Below are positions 33,869-46,254 of a stretch of 64,000 nucleotides of DNA, piece after piece; position 1 is the stretch's first letter; the number at the start of each line of letters is the position of its first letter. This DNA comes from Stromatinia cepivora (Eukaryota > Ascomycota > Leotiomycetes > Helotiales > Sclerotiniaceae), in contig RCTD01000006.1 of assembly GCA_014898415.1 (NCBI GenBank), positions 310,001 through 374,000 of the forward strand, in the 5' to 3' direction. The translations under genes were made by a program, and so were the position numbers. The notes under the pieces were generated by a model. That model was not told the DNA's origin and made no database searches. It was given only the letters and a program-made list of their open reading frames with translations.

Positions 33869-36800
33869 ATGGGACAAACACATGAATTGGGACCGCGTTC
33901 ATGCAATGTAAGTTTTGATTCACGTCCACACGTGATGTCTATGGTTACATTTCATATCCGTCTTTCCTCCATCCCTCCATCCTACATCTCCATTTCATGT
34001 CCAGTTCTATCAAGAATAATAACTAACGAACCTCAAGGCGCCTCTAACTACCGCTCTAAATGCATCAATCTTCGTCCCATTTCCCGGACTCCCTAATACC
34101 CCCCTTCCCACTGAGCGCGATGCCAAAGTCAAGATTTTGAAACGTCATCACCATAGAGTTCGTACAAATATCGTCACAGCTTACGTGATTGAAAAGGAGA
34201 AGTTACTGGAAAAGTTTAAAGATGATATCGCGAAGCATAAGAGTGCTATTGAAGGTGGTAGAAATGGAATTGCGTTCGCCCCCACTGATAGAGAACTCGC
34301 AGTTTCTATCAAAGAAGATGCCAGGAAGAAAAATAATGAAAAGGAGTTTGAAGATCTCTGTCGGCTAAGAGGTCCGGAATGGTTGTTACTTTTGCAATCG
34401 GAGGATAGAAAGAATGGAGTTTTGGATGTTCCCAGGGAGGAATTGAATAGGAGGAAGGAGAGGTTGCGGAAGGAAATGCTAGAACACAAGAGTGAAGAGT
34501 ATGAGTGGGATTTCAAGGACTTTTGTGACCCGGAGGAGGACAGTAATAAAGAGGGTGAGAGGGATCGTGAAGGAGATGTTGTGATGGGGGGATTGGGTTC
34601 GTCGAATGCATCACCGACTGAACTTTGTACTCCGGCTAATACTACCACAACTTTTGACATCGAACAAAGGCTCAATAGGGATCTACAGCGATTGCTTGAA
34701 GATGCGATTAGTAAAGTAAAGGAGTATGATAACCATGCAGAGCCTTTCGTGGCGGAATACAAAAAATCTTTGGACAAGGGGGTTATCGATGGCACTGGAA
34801 TAGACAAGGTTGGAGCTGGAATGTTGAAGAATGCAGAACTGGAAATAAATGTACCAAGCCCGTCTGAACCTATTGCGGGGATACTGAAAAGGAAGTTTGT
34901 TTCAATGCCAAGTCCCTGGGACACGCCAACCGGTATTCTGAAAAAATCAACTTCGATACAAAGTACATCAGAGAACCATGTTAGCACTTTAAAGAAATCG
35001 GTTACAATTCAGACTCCATCCGAGAATGGCACCAGTCCTCTAAAGAAAATACTATCAATTCACATTCCATCCGATACCCAAAAAGGTTTTTCAGACAGAT
35101 CGTTGGTACAAAGTCCGCTGGAGTACAGCGGCAGCGCTCTCAAGAAAGCCCGTCATGATGACCTATTCTGCACAAAACCCGCGAGTCAAAGTCCGCTCCA
35201 CACGAATCCCCCCACCTTTCCGCAACAGATCTCCTTTCCGATGAATCCCCCGACGGGTCCGGCAAATTCTAGTCCTTCTAGACGTCCTTTAGATCCTTTG
35301 AGTCTGCCGCAGAGTCCTACTATGCCAGGCGCTCCCGCAGATCCCAATAAATCCACACCACGTTCTCACCGTCTGAGTCTGGAACAGGGTTCTTCTTCGC
35401 CGCCACGGTCCTCTAATTCTGCCACTATGCGAGGTGGCGGACCTTCGCTAATCGTTCCTACAACTCTTACAGATCAGAAGAGCACCGTTTCTTTAATTGG
35501 CAAAATCTTTATATCATCGACCACCTGGTATCCCCAACATAGCAATTATTATAACTTAGAAATAATGACGGGCGATAAAATTGAAGTTTCTAGCTTTGTA
35601 GCCGGGAACGGGTATATGGCATTCAATATAACTTCACAAAAGACAGGACAAATCAACATCAAGTACTTTTTACAGGATATCGAGCATAGCGGACTAATTG
35701 GTAAAACTTTCATATCATCAAGCAGTTACTCTCCGAGATATTCCAACCAATTTTACGATTTAGTGATAAATCATGGTGATAAAATCAAAATCACGAACTT
35801 CCACTCCGGTAGCGCGTATATAGGTCTCAACATGACATCGCAGAGGACGGGGAATTTCAACGTGAACTTTTATTTGAGAGATATCGAAGATAGCACCCAC
35901 ATCGAGAAAACTAGCAAGTCGTCTAGTTCCAAAGACAGCTACAAGGACATCTCCAAGGACAGCCTCAAGGACGGTATTAGTTCATACATCGGCAAAACCT
36001 TCATAGCAACAGACACCTCAGGTCCGAAGAATTCCAGAGATGTGACTACTCTTGAGATTAGAATTGGCGATGAGATTACAATTACCAAGTACGCCTCTGG
36101 AGTTAACTTTGTAGGATTCAACGAGAGATCAGGAAAGTCAGGCCAATTTGACATAGATCGTTTCCGCAAAGACGTCGAGCATTCTAGTAACGGATCTATT
36201 GGCAATAAGTTTACAGAAACGAAGTCTCAACTTCCTAAGAATCGCCTAGGTGTTACCACTCAAGGAGCCAAGGTTTGTCCTAAAGACGACTCTGAAAACG
36301 ACCGCCAAAAAGGCCTCGCCGTACATGTCGGAAAAACCTTTAAATCAACACACGACTGGATTCCAAGATTCCGTGATAGGGTTGATGATTTAGAGATCAG
36401 ATATGGGGATTATATTGAAATCATTAGTCACAACTCGGGTAGCATGTATGAAGGATATAATCTCAGAACACAACGGGTGGGGCAGCTCAATATCTCGTAC
36501 TTTTATAAAGATATTGATCCTCTCGACAATATTGGCAAGATTTTCACAGCCACAAGCAGCCAATATACCTCAGACTTTACTGCTCTTTTGATTGATATTG
36601 GTGATAATATCGAAATCGCGGAATTTCTTGGGGGTGGCGTTTATATCGGACATAATTTGAGAACTGGACAAATGGCGGGACACTTCTACATTGATCAATA
36701 TCGGGATGATATCGAACATTCTTTAGATGAAAATTGGGACGATCTCGAGCCTCTTGATTGTATAGACACAATCTTCACGGCAACAAGCACCCAGACCCCT

Positions 36801-37133
36801 CGAGGATCTTCGGATACTACGCTAGCAATCTCCATTGGTGACGAGATTGAAGTCACGAAATTTGTCTCAGGATCGACATTTCATTGCTCCAACATAACGA
36901 CCGGCGAATCGGGACACGTCAAATTGGTGTATTTTCGAAAGGATATCGAGGCTGCTAGCAGGCCTTCAGATCATATCGAGGCTGCCGACAGATTTTTAGA
37001 TGACATGTCTTCTCACGTGGATCTCGACCCTGTCAGCAAAACTTCAATGTCCACTAATGCTAGTGGTGATAAGCAATCGGGTAAATTCAGCTTTTCGATA
37101 AAGGCGGCCGGGCAGGAACCATTGAATGGATAG
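33869..37133 (+). CDS. Large protein with tandem SH3-like repeats
   Basis: Predicted 1044 aa in two exons, 33869-33907 and 34038-37133. The intron has GTAAGT, an ACTAACG branch and CTCAAG. The first ATG gives MGQTHELGPRSCN joined in phase 0 to APLTTALNAS. Residues 60-200 are a charged, helical region (probable coiled coil). Around 290-385 lies a Ser/Pro stretch with short repeats ending in LKK (GILKK, STLKK, SPLKK, SALKK). From about residue 500 to 985 there are six units of roughly 68 aa plus one truncated unit (near 36200). Each follows G-K-F, then L-I-GD-I-I, SG-Y-G-N, T-G, then Y-DIE. The GD-I-V and W/Y-G-N-TG-G spacing resembles SH3 domains, with Tyr where SH3 usually has Trp. I do not recognise an orthologue. 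A scaffold role is inferred from the repeats only. Confidence 0.72.
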
Positions 37134-38028
37134 GCAGGTATTAGCAGATTGTTTTAATGATATGCCATTTGTGACGGAGAGAGGTAAAATGGGAGATTTG
37201 CGGATAGGATCGAGAATTTAGCTAGGTGCGTTTATTTTTGGTTGGGGATGGGAAAGGGATCTGGGATGGAGTTTGAGATATTGGCTTTTCAAGACCGGTG
37301 GGTAAAAATGGGTTGGGGGTATAGAGTTCTGACTTTTGCTTCGCAAGAAATCTGGTGTGATTTGGGTGGCATGAATTGCATTATTTGCTTCATATACATG
37401 TCTCGAGTATGCACTTTACGGATAGAAATTTGCTATTTCTTGCACTTGTATCTTTCGAGGCTTTTGCACCCAATATTAGGGTAGCTATCTAGTTTTAATA
37501 GTGGTTTTAGAGTGCTCGGAGATTTAATTCATATATTAATATTAATACTTTTCTCTTTTACAAGTCTAAAGGTTATATTGTTGTGACTTTATAGTATACT
37601 TTTTATCTGCTTTTGGTACTTAATATCAAGGGAAAAGGAAAAAGAGAGAAACCACCTGTGAAGATTATTATTTGAGTTTGTCCGGCCCCATCATCTGAGA
37701 AACATAGAGTTGGATGGAGCTGGGTGAATAGATAGTAGTTGCTGGGTAGGAATTGAAGTTAGTGAGAGGAGTTGTGGTGAGAAACTTAGCTACCTATGTA
37801 TTTATTGCGCAGTACATAGGATGAATATGTCTGGTCTTGTCTCCTGACACCAAAATATCCTCGTGGAGAATATTAGCAGAGAACAGCATCTGCAAACAAG
37901 TAAGATATTTATTCTAGCTTTTGATGCACCGGTAGAAAGTCTTCATCTTCTCTTCATTTAAGCTTCTTACGCCTTTAACTAATCGCGTCAGCAAGGAACC
38001 TTTTTGAGGTCCCAAACAATAAGTCACC
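37134..38028. other. Intergenic
   Basis: 895 bp without supported coding. The stretch 37500-37580 is AT-rich (ATATTAATATTAATAC). Confidence 0.4.
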
Positions 38029-38698
38029 ATGGGTAACCATTCGCCAGCTGGGAGCTCTATATTTGAGCAATCTAGTCTTCCATCTGATTCTCAGAGGCTT
38101 CTTGCCCTCAGTCTGTGTACACACTTTGTATATCCTCACCACGCTTGAAGACAACAATTTGAAATTTTAATGCACACAATTCAAGTCAACCTTTGAATCA
38201 CTTCACCCCGAGATTTATCTGCAGATCTATAAGCATTACTGGTCCTTTGGAAGCCTCAAGTTTCAAATAGACGGTCATTCTGGCGCACCCAACGTCCAGG
38301 TATTAAATGGAGAGTGTATTGATTTGGGCGAGATTCGCCGTAGCATGGCTCTCTTTCGTGTCAACAACTGACTCATCACGACGACCTGGTTCCCCCGCTT
38401 GGAATTACCATATCTAGGCAAACTGGAGACTCGGTTCTATGCTAATAATTCGTCTTCGGAAAATCTCGAGGCGCTCACGCCCATCTTCCACATGAATGTT
38501 TCTCACAAGGAGTTATTGGAAACTGGATACACAGCGGACGACGTAGAAGAGAAGCGCTTCGAAAGATTTATAACTGCGGCAAACTTTGTAATTGGTAAGA
38601 GAGATCCTAAGGAGCATCGGAAGAATTTTGAGAACGCAAGAGGCAGGTATTACATATTAAAAGGTGAAATCCTTCACTTTGGTGTGCCAAGTAAGTAA
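38029..38698 (+). pseudogene. F-box-like gene interrupted by an in-frame TGA
   Basis: A candidate first exon (38029-38127, MGNHSPAGSS...) splices in phase 0 (GTATAT to TTCAAG) to 38186. It then reads STFESLHPEIYLQIYKHYW, which looks like the start of a fungal F-box-type domain. The frame runs to MALFRVNN, meets TGA at 38369-38371, and continues open without a frame change for 109 codons (LITTTWFPRLELPYLG to ILHFGVPSK) up to 38698. The clean continuation suggests a single nonsense change, perhaps CGA to TGA. A GTAAGT just before the final stop could be a donor to a further exon (an open frame exists at 38800-39009), but that is not established. Confidence 0.5.
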
Positions 38699-39831
38699 AT
38701 CCATTCCAAAGATACATATATATCTCTCTATCCCAAGCTGCCAGTCCGTGGCAACCGATACATGTCAAGAATACATGGCCAATCTGTTATAAGTCTCGGA
38801 TGTCTCGTCCGAACAGACTCCAAAACGGAAGCCCCATGTCCAATATTCATTCAACAATAGGCTTCAACCAAAATAACACCGTACTATCATGGAGCAGGTG
38901 CAAAGTGTGGGAGTCGGAAGATGTGCGTCCAGGTTACTGGGATGAACGCGCCAAAAATCGTTCGAACCAAGCACTGCTTTATGAAAATGAATCGCTCATT
39001 GGCGCATAGGTGACTAGTTCTCTACTGCTCTGAGAATCAATATATCGACGAGGAAATGGTTTCTTGGTAGGTGAACAAGAATTTGGCGGCTCGTTGCCGA
39101 TATTATGTGAGCAAACAACTTCAACATAGAGATGGCTAGTACTTTAGCACAGTGTCAAACAAATACAAGGAATCACAACATGAACAAAATGTGAGGAAGA
39201 ATTGAAGTTCACGTCAAATGTTGAATTGACCCAAAGGCAATATGGCATTTATAGCAATTATTAATTTATGATGGCTTCCCTCAGTCCTTTTAAACTAGAC
39301 ATGATGCTCATTTGTATCCATCAATAGACACACAAAATGTGGTTATAAGTAAGTCGTATGTAGCAGCCGGCGGTAAGTTGCGCATTCATAAAGCTTTTTT
39401 GTAAGAAAAGATTTCATTTGCATCCATTCCAGCGCTCAAAATATGTTCCTCTAGAACACAAGATAGAGGAGGACTCGATTGATTGTGAATTGCTTCACAC
39501 AAGTACACCCACAATAAAAGTGTCCATTACAATTTAAATGAAGAAAAGAAAAAGAAAAAGTTTAGAAAATTGGGCAAAGTGAAAGAACTTTATAGGGTGG
39601 AAGATTAGTCAGCATGAGTTAACCAAATATCCAATCATGATAACGGGGAACGGGATTAGTAAATTCCATTGTTACGCTAAGAAGTTACATCCGAACGACG
39701 AGAGCTTCAAATGATTTGGGGTAAAGAGTAGATAATTAGGTATTCAATTGAAGGGTTTCCCCTCACCACCTCTTTTGTACTGCGGAGTTTCTTTCTTTCT
39801 TACTTCTCATACCCAGATCTTACAGAACACA
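38699..39831. other. Intergenic upstream of the complex I gene
   Basis: 1.13 kb. It may include a last exon of the broken F-box-like gene (open frame 38800-39009). The rest has no recognisable coding and ends in the promoter/leader of the complex I subunit gene. Confidence 0.35.
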
Positions 39832-42382
39832 ATGTTGAGGTCAACGTTATCGAGATCCGCTTTACGAAGCAGTAGACAGAGCTACCGTGTTGCAAGAACA
39901 TTCGCAACTACAAATAGAAGACAGGCAGAGGTTACTCTTACTGTTGGTAAGGAGCATTGGATCTGCGGAGCATGTTATAGGTGATTTGGCTAATTTCTCT
40001 CTACTAGATGGCAAACAAGTTTCGATAGAAGGTATGATGGAATAGATTACAATTAGGATAGAAGAGTTGTTGACACGCCACAGCTGGTTCTGCTTTAATT
40101 CAGGCATGTGAGAAGGCGGGAGTTACAGTGCCAAGGCAAGTATTCAATGGATGATTTATAGACTGGGGGTTTCTGCTAACACTTTTGTAGATATTGCTAT
40201 CATGAGTAAGTCGACACGATGCGCACACTACAGACGAACCCCACTGATACGAACATCCTACCACAGAAAACTTATGATTGCTGGAAATTGTCGTATGTGT
40301 CTAGTTGAAGTCGAGAAAGCACCAAAACCAGTTGCATCATGTGCATGGCCGGTCCAGCCCGGTATGGTTGTCAAGACCAATTCGCCCCTCACACACAAAG
40401 CCAGAGAAGGAGTTATGGAATTTTTATTGGCCAACCACCCGTTAGATTGTCCTATTTGCGACCAAGGAGGAGAGTGTGATTTGCAAGATCAATCTATGAG
40501 ATATGGAGCGGATCGTGGTCGATTCCACGAGGTTGGTGGCAAGCGTGCCGTTGAGGACAAAAATATCGGACCCCTCATTAAAACTTCGATGAACAGATGT
40601 ATTCAATGCACAAGATGTATTCGATTCGCAAACGACATCGCTGGTGCACCAGAACTTGGATCTACCGGACGAGGAAACGATTTACAAATCGGAACATACC
40701 TGGAACAGAATCTGGATTCCGAGATGTCTGGAAATATTATAGATTTGTGCCCCGTTGGAGCTCTCACATCAAAACCGTATGCTTTCAGAGCGAGACCTTG
40801 GGAATTGAAACACTCCGAATCTATTGATGTTTTGGACGGTTTAGGATCAAATATTCGAGTCGACTCAAGAGGCCTCGAGGTTATGCGAATTCTCCCTAGG
40901 TTAAACGATGATGTCAACGAAGAATGGATTAACGATAAGACTCGATTTGCTTGTGACGGATTGAAGACTCAAAGACTTACTACGCCATTGATCAAGAAGG
41001 ATGGAAAATTCCTTCCAGTCAGTTGGGAGCAAGCTTTGGTAGAGATTGGTGCCGCATACAAGGATTTCGCTCCAAAGGGTAACGAATTTAAGGCTATTGC
41101 TGGAGAACTGATCGAAACCGAGTCCATGGTTGCTATGAAGGATCTTGCTAACAAGCTCGGCTCCGAGAACTTAGCTCTCGATCAACCCTCTGGAAATGCC
41201 CCTATGCCTCACGGAATTGATGTTCGTTCGAATTACTTGTTCAACTCTAAAATTTGGGGTGTAGAGGAGGCTGATGTTATTTTGATTGTTGGAAGCAACA
41301 CCCGACATGAAGCTGCTGGTCTCAATGCTCGTATCCGCAAACAATGGCTGCGCTCTGATCTTGAGATTGGTGTTGTAGGTGAAACATGGGATTCAACTTT
41401 CGAATTCGAGCACCTCGGTACCGATGCGGCCTCCTTGAAGGACACTCTCGCTGGTCCTTTCGGTAAGAAGCTTGCAGCCGCGAAGAAACCCATGATCATC
41501 GTTGGTTCAGGTGTCACTGATCACACTGATGCCAAGGCTATGTACGAGACGATCGGTACTTTCGTTGAGAAGCATGCCTCGAACTTCTTGACCGAGGAGT
41601 GGAATGGATACAACGTTCTTCAACGTGCTGCTTCAAGAGCGGGTGCTTTCGAAGTTGGTTTCACCACACCCTCTCAAGCAGTTGCTGAGACAAAACCTAA
41701 GTTCATTTGGTTACTTGGTGCCGATGAATTCAATGCCGCTGATATCCCCAAGGACGCTTTCGTTGTCTACCAAGGTCACCACGGTGATCGCGGAGCTCAA
41801 ATCGCCGACGTCGTCCTTCCAGGTGCCGCATATACCGAGAAGGCAGGAACCTACGTCAACACCGAAGGACGTGTACAAATGACCCGGGCAGCTACTTCAT
41901 TACCAGGTGCCGCAAGAACTGACTGGAAGATCATTAGAGCAGTCAGTGAGTTCTTAGGGGCTCCATTGCCATATGATGATGTCGCCGCTCTCCGGGATCG
42001 TATGGTCGAGATCAGTCCTTCGTTAGCAAGCTATGACGTTGTTGAACCGGTCGCCTTGAAACAACTGAGTAAGGTGCAATTAGTGGACCAGAACAAGGGT
42101 AGCAAGCCAACGGGTGCGCCATTAAAAAAGGTTATCGACAACTTTTACTTTACAGATGTTATTTCACGAAGGTTAGTCTATCTGCATTCCATTTTCCCCG
42201 TTTTCTTCTCTTCCCTTGTGTTCTCTTCCACCCCAAGCAAGTTAAAATCTAACTTAAACTACAGTTCGCCAACGATGGCCAGATGTTCAGCAGCAAAGGA
42301 GACGGGTAATCCCGAAACTAATTTCCTGGCTCCGGGCTACTCGAGCGAAAATCCTCGTGGTCGTGTGGCTTATGGGCCATGA
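39832..42382 (+). CDS. NUO78: NADH:ubiquinone oxidoreductase 78-kDa (75-kDa, NDUFS1) subunit
   Basis: Predicted 742 aa, matching the fungal subunit. Exons are 39832-39946, 40008-40031 (24 nt), 40084-40135, 40191-40205 (15 nt), 40267-42171 and 42265-42382. The third intron uses a GC donor (AG|GCAAGT) with a TTGTAG acceptor. The phases are fixed by the conserved run [22 protein letters not shown]. The N-terminus (MLRSTLSRSALRSSRQSYRVAR) is a mitochondrial presequence. The ferredoxin-like domain (Cys in YCYHE, GNCRMC, ASCAW) binds a 2Fe-2S cluster. The following segments (HPLDCPICDQGGECDLQD; RCIQCTRCIRF; LCPVGALTSK) bind 4Fe-4S clusters. A molybdopterin-oxidoreductase-like domain without cofactor follows. 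The protein carries electrons in the matrix arm of complex I. The last intron (93 nt) is in frame and stop-free. Confidence 0.95.
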
Positions 42383-42931
42383 ACTTGATGATTTTTGTAT
42401 TTGAGGAATGTTGCGGAGGGTCTTGGTTTTCTTGCGTGCAAAGACGGTGTTTATGTATATATGGGTAGTATGCAGTCAAATGAAAAAAAATAGCATTTTC
42501 AGAAAATTACTGGATCTGGGGATTGTGGGATGGAATTCGTGAAATGTGAAGCACGTAAAATGGGTATATAAAACTTATCAATCAATCACTCTGATTGATC
42601 TGAGGCGCATTTTGCCAGGGATCAAAGCATACACTCTATGCATTTTAACAAATACTGTACAAAATCGCCGGAGAAAAAAAGATGTGAACCTCATTGCCTG
42701 CCCTGCTGTGCCCTAAGCAGAATCTAGGTCCGTCTCCATCCAACGCCAAACCATGCTCATCATATCTTGTTTTGTCTGTGGCTCTAGAGAAAGAGTCACT
42801 TTTCGTACAGGTTGGTATTCTTCCTCTTCCGTCCGGGTCCTCTCCTTTCCCCCATCTGTCCACCGATTTCCTCCAATTTCAGTTTATCTTCCTGCCTTGA
42901 TAAAATAAAGCTCCAGCACAACCCGGATTAT
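42383..42931. other. Intergenic, convergent gene ends
   Basis: 549 bp between the ends of the complex I and KDEL-receptor genes. Likely 3' UTRs; no gene was seen. Confidence 0.45.
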
Positions 42932-43707
42932 TTATACGGGCAAAGTAAATCGCTTCCCCTTCATGACCTTCGTATAATAAATCCAGAAGAAATCCGAATA
43001 AAGAATCGTCTGGACCACACCCGCAAGCACGGCAATCCCATCCCAGTGCGACTCCCGGAAATATCTCCACAACCAATTCGGTATATAAAGCGCACGGTAA
43101 CTTCCTAATGCAAAGAGGTAATTGGCTGTAATCGTCTCGGCTTCTCCTGTTCGCTGCAACAAAAATAATTGTGGGAGAATAGCTACGGATTCCAGCCAGA
43201 TACTAAAGGCCCACAGGATCTCGGCGGGGGTATAGGCGTAAGGGTATATGAGGGCCAAGACGATGGAACCTCCGAGGAGATATTGTACGCGGAATGTGTC
43301 AAGATTGGGATCGTGTGTTGGTTTGAAGGAGGTGGTCATTAGGTAGATGGTATAGCCTGAGGAGGCGAGGAAGAGTAATTTGAAAGTGGTGTTGTAGAGG
43401 GAATCGGTGAAGGTCCAGAAGAGATCGAGGTAGCGGGTGATGTATACGAGGAGGTAGAGCGCTTGCGATTTGAAGGATATACCGGCGCAGGACTGAGGGA
43501 GCTTAGATTAGATGCTTGAGTGGAGGGATGGGGCAGGGGAGGGGAGAAGTACGTTTGTTTGGTGCATTTTGTGGAGGAGAATTAGGATCGAGAGGAGATG
43601 GGAGAAATCCCCTAGAAGTGCAATGCGTTAGCCCATGACTTGAAGATGTGCGAAGTTAAATTTGTAGTTTGAGAGAATAACATACCCAAGATTCGAAAAA
43701 GATTCAT
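42932..43707 (-). CDS. ERD2: ER lumen protein-retaining (KDEL/HDEL) receptor
   Basis: Predicted 213 aa in three exons: 43707-43686 (22 nt), 43611-43553 and 43492-42932. The phases close to MNLFRILGDFSHLLSILILL, the typical family start. Conserved segments follow: CAGISFKSQALYLLVYITRYLDLF, then PAEILWAFSIWLESVAILPQL, ALGSYRALYIPNW and the last helix before KVMKGKRFTLPV. The expected product has seven membrane helices, cycles between Golgi and ER, and returns escaped H/KDEL-tagged chaperones to the ER. Its upstream side faces the AT-rich transposon island, only 227 bp away (43708-43934), so the insertion lies close to its promoter. Confidence 0.94.
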
Positions 43708-43937
43708 ATTGTGCAAGTTAAGGGAGTTTCCCTAAACATGCGCAATCGCAAACAACTTTGTTTCAAAGGTTCAAAGAAAAGTATTCAATTCTCAATTGAA
43801 AAGGCAAGCAAAACAATTGTATTCAATCTTCCAATTGTTTTAACATTGAATCTTGGAGATTTAGTTGATGTTGACTGAAAATATGAGGACACGCAACTAT
43901 GAAGCTTAGCTAAGTGCTAAATCTGAGTCGCGATTTA

Positions 43938-43968
43938 GGGCCCGTTTACATTCGCATATGGGGACCTT
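43938..43968 (+). repeat. Left terminal inverted repeat
   Basis: Begins GGGCCCGTTTACATTCGC and continues to GGACCTT. It matches the reverse complement of the right end with two transition differences and one single-base length difference. It is GC-richer than the interior. Confidence 0.85.
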
Positions 43969-44728
43969 GTAAAAGAAGTGAATTTAACAGATCACATGAA
44001 TCCTAGCTTAGCTTAATCTTAATGCTAAAGGTGGTTTATCTATCTTGGTTATTTTTTCAATAAAATTATTTGTTTTTTAATAATATTTATAAAATTTCTT
44101 GATTTTGATTTGGGATTTATATTTTTTTGGATTATTTGTATTTGTATAATATTTTTTTATATATTGATTTCATTAATTATATATATTTATTTTATTTAAA
44201 AATATTTTTTAAGCCTTTTTCATTAAAATATAAAATAATTCCAATTTGAATATACTTATTACAAAATCAAATAAAGATATAAAAAGAAGAAAAAAATTAA
44301 TTAAAATTATATAAATAAATTATCAATAATATATTAATAATGATTAGAAAATAATATAATTATTTTTTAATTCTCTATTTCTATTTCTATTTCTATTTCC
44401 TTTTTAATATTATAAAAAATCTTAATTGATACCTCTAATTATTATTTTTATATATTCTTTTGAAAAACTTATAATTATTATATTAATATTATATTTGTTA
44501 GTTCAAATAGTATTGAATTAAGGATAATTTGAAAAACTTTAAAATTAAAATATTTTATTATTTTTGAATAATTGTTACTTCAAAATTTTTGATTTTATAA
44601 GGAAAATCTAGGGAATGTACTTTTTTAAATATATTAAATTTTTTTAATAATATTCCTTATTGTTTTCTTTTTATTACGATCAATAAAAAGATATTATTTA
44701 TAAATCAGAAAATCGAAGAAGCGGTTTT

Positions 44729-44878
44729 TGTCACGAGATATATGTGATCGCGTCCGATCGGGCTAGTACAGTATTAAGCTTTGAGCCGATCATATATATA
44801 GCTTTGTAGCATATTCTCTTTAGTTTTGTAGCTTTTAATTCTAAGGTTGATTTTTAAATGTTCGTTAGGTTCGTTATA
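44729..44878 (+). repeat. 5' LTR, 150 bp
   Basis: Starts TGTCACGAG and ends TTCGTTATA, the last bases being a mutated ...CACA. It aligns base for base with 46255-46404, with about 20 transitions and no transversion or gap. Confidence 0.88.
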
Positions 44879-45396
44879 TTATTAAAAACTCTTCCAGATA
44901 AGAAATGGAATAATATTTGTATATATTTATGTATATTCTGTTTGCTTTTGTTTAGGTATATTGTTTATATTTTTTCGTTTGTATATAGATCTTTTTGATA
45001 TTATTCGAAGGTATTATCTTTTTTCTTATTCTTAATTTTTAAGTTATAAATTATAATTCGATAAACCTCACGATTACAGAACTTCGTGGCGAAGTGATTT
45101 GTTAATGGGATGAAATCTTGTTCCTACACTTTTTGATTCTCAAATGCATTTTTGTTGCTCATATTCCTTCTTGTCCGAAACCCTCTCTCCCTGATCCTGA
45201 AAAGTTCAATGGTAGTTTTCAAAAGTTCGATATCTGGCTTCCTTCGATTCGAATGAAACTATAAGTAGACGGTATTACGATCGACAATTTTACAATTCAA
45301 TTTTATTATGTTTATCTCAATTTTGAATCTTATATATAAGTTATAGTACTATTTTAGCTTTCTTTTCTTAATTAAAACGTTCCTTTAGATTATACA

Positions 45397-46110
45397 ATGA
45401 TCCTGGATCAATTTATATATGTTTACAATAATCCGAATAAAGTTCAAGAAGTCAAAGATAAACTATTCACTTTCAAACAAGGAATTGATTCTTTATATAC
45501 CTATATTGTAAAATTCGAAAGGATTCTTTACAAAACCAAAGATCAGAATTGATTCGATTCGAATAAAATCTCAACCTTTTGTAATAGATTTAATATTATT
45601 TTTAGAAATCGTCTTTCTCAATAGTTTTCTCTTTTTTGTTTTTATTCTGATTTTGTTTAGGTTATACAACAATTAGTTGTTTGTACAGTGAATGGATTTC
45701 TTGCATTATTCTATTCTAATGAGTTTAGAGTCCTATATATATTGTAGAATCCATTCCATTTTTGGAACTACGATTCAATGGATATTAGTAATCTTAATGT
45801 TATTAGTGTTTTTAGCTCTTTTAATATTCAATCGGATAAGTTTGATTATACTTTAATTTTATCCTGTATACAAGTATCCGAATTTTCCCCTTCTGAAAGA
45901 ACTCTTTTGTATAAACAAAATAAATATATATGATATAGAAGTAACTCTTATTAAATACAAATCTATCCATTAGATCTGTATCAAGGAATTCGAGATCGAT
46001 AAGAATTTGTTCCAGTTATTATATTGACTATTGAGTCCGAAAACAATAATGATAAGGATCTAGAAGAAATGATCAATGACCGATATTTTGAAGATCGCTT
46101 GAAGGAGGTA
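45397..46110 (+). pseudogene. Retrotransposon gag relic
   Basis: One frame from ATG 45397 reads NNPNKVQEVKDKLFTFKQG and then SLYTYIVKFERILY, which resembles the capsid segment of fungal LTR-retrotransposon gag proteins. A TGA then interrupts, and similarity continues (NRFNIIFRNRLSQ). Further downstream DISNLNVIS and SPSERTLLYKQNKY recall the region before the zinc knuckle, whose cysteines are gone. Several stops of the CAA-to-TAA, CAG-to-TAG and TGG-to-TGA kind are present. It is non-functional. Assignment to gypsy or copia was not possible without the pol region. Confidence 0.6.
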
Positions 46111-46254
46111 TATAATATAATGAATATATATTTGTTGACTATAATATAATCTGTATATTAAGAATTTTTATCAAAAGAAGATTAATGATTATTTTGTACT
46201 TAAATTATTCGTTTAAAATGAATTCGAAACGAACTCTTCAAAAAGGGGGGGTAA

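Noticed and set aside
34181..34987. 268-codon minus-strand open frame
   Set aside because: It is antisense to the charged N-terminal part of the SH3-repeat gene. Its Ser/Leu-rich composition is the mirror of Glu/Lys codons.
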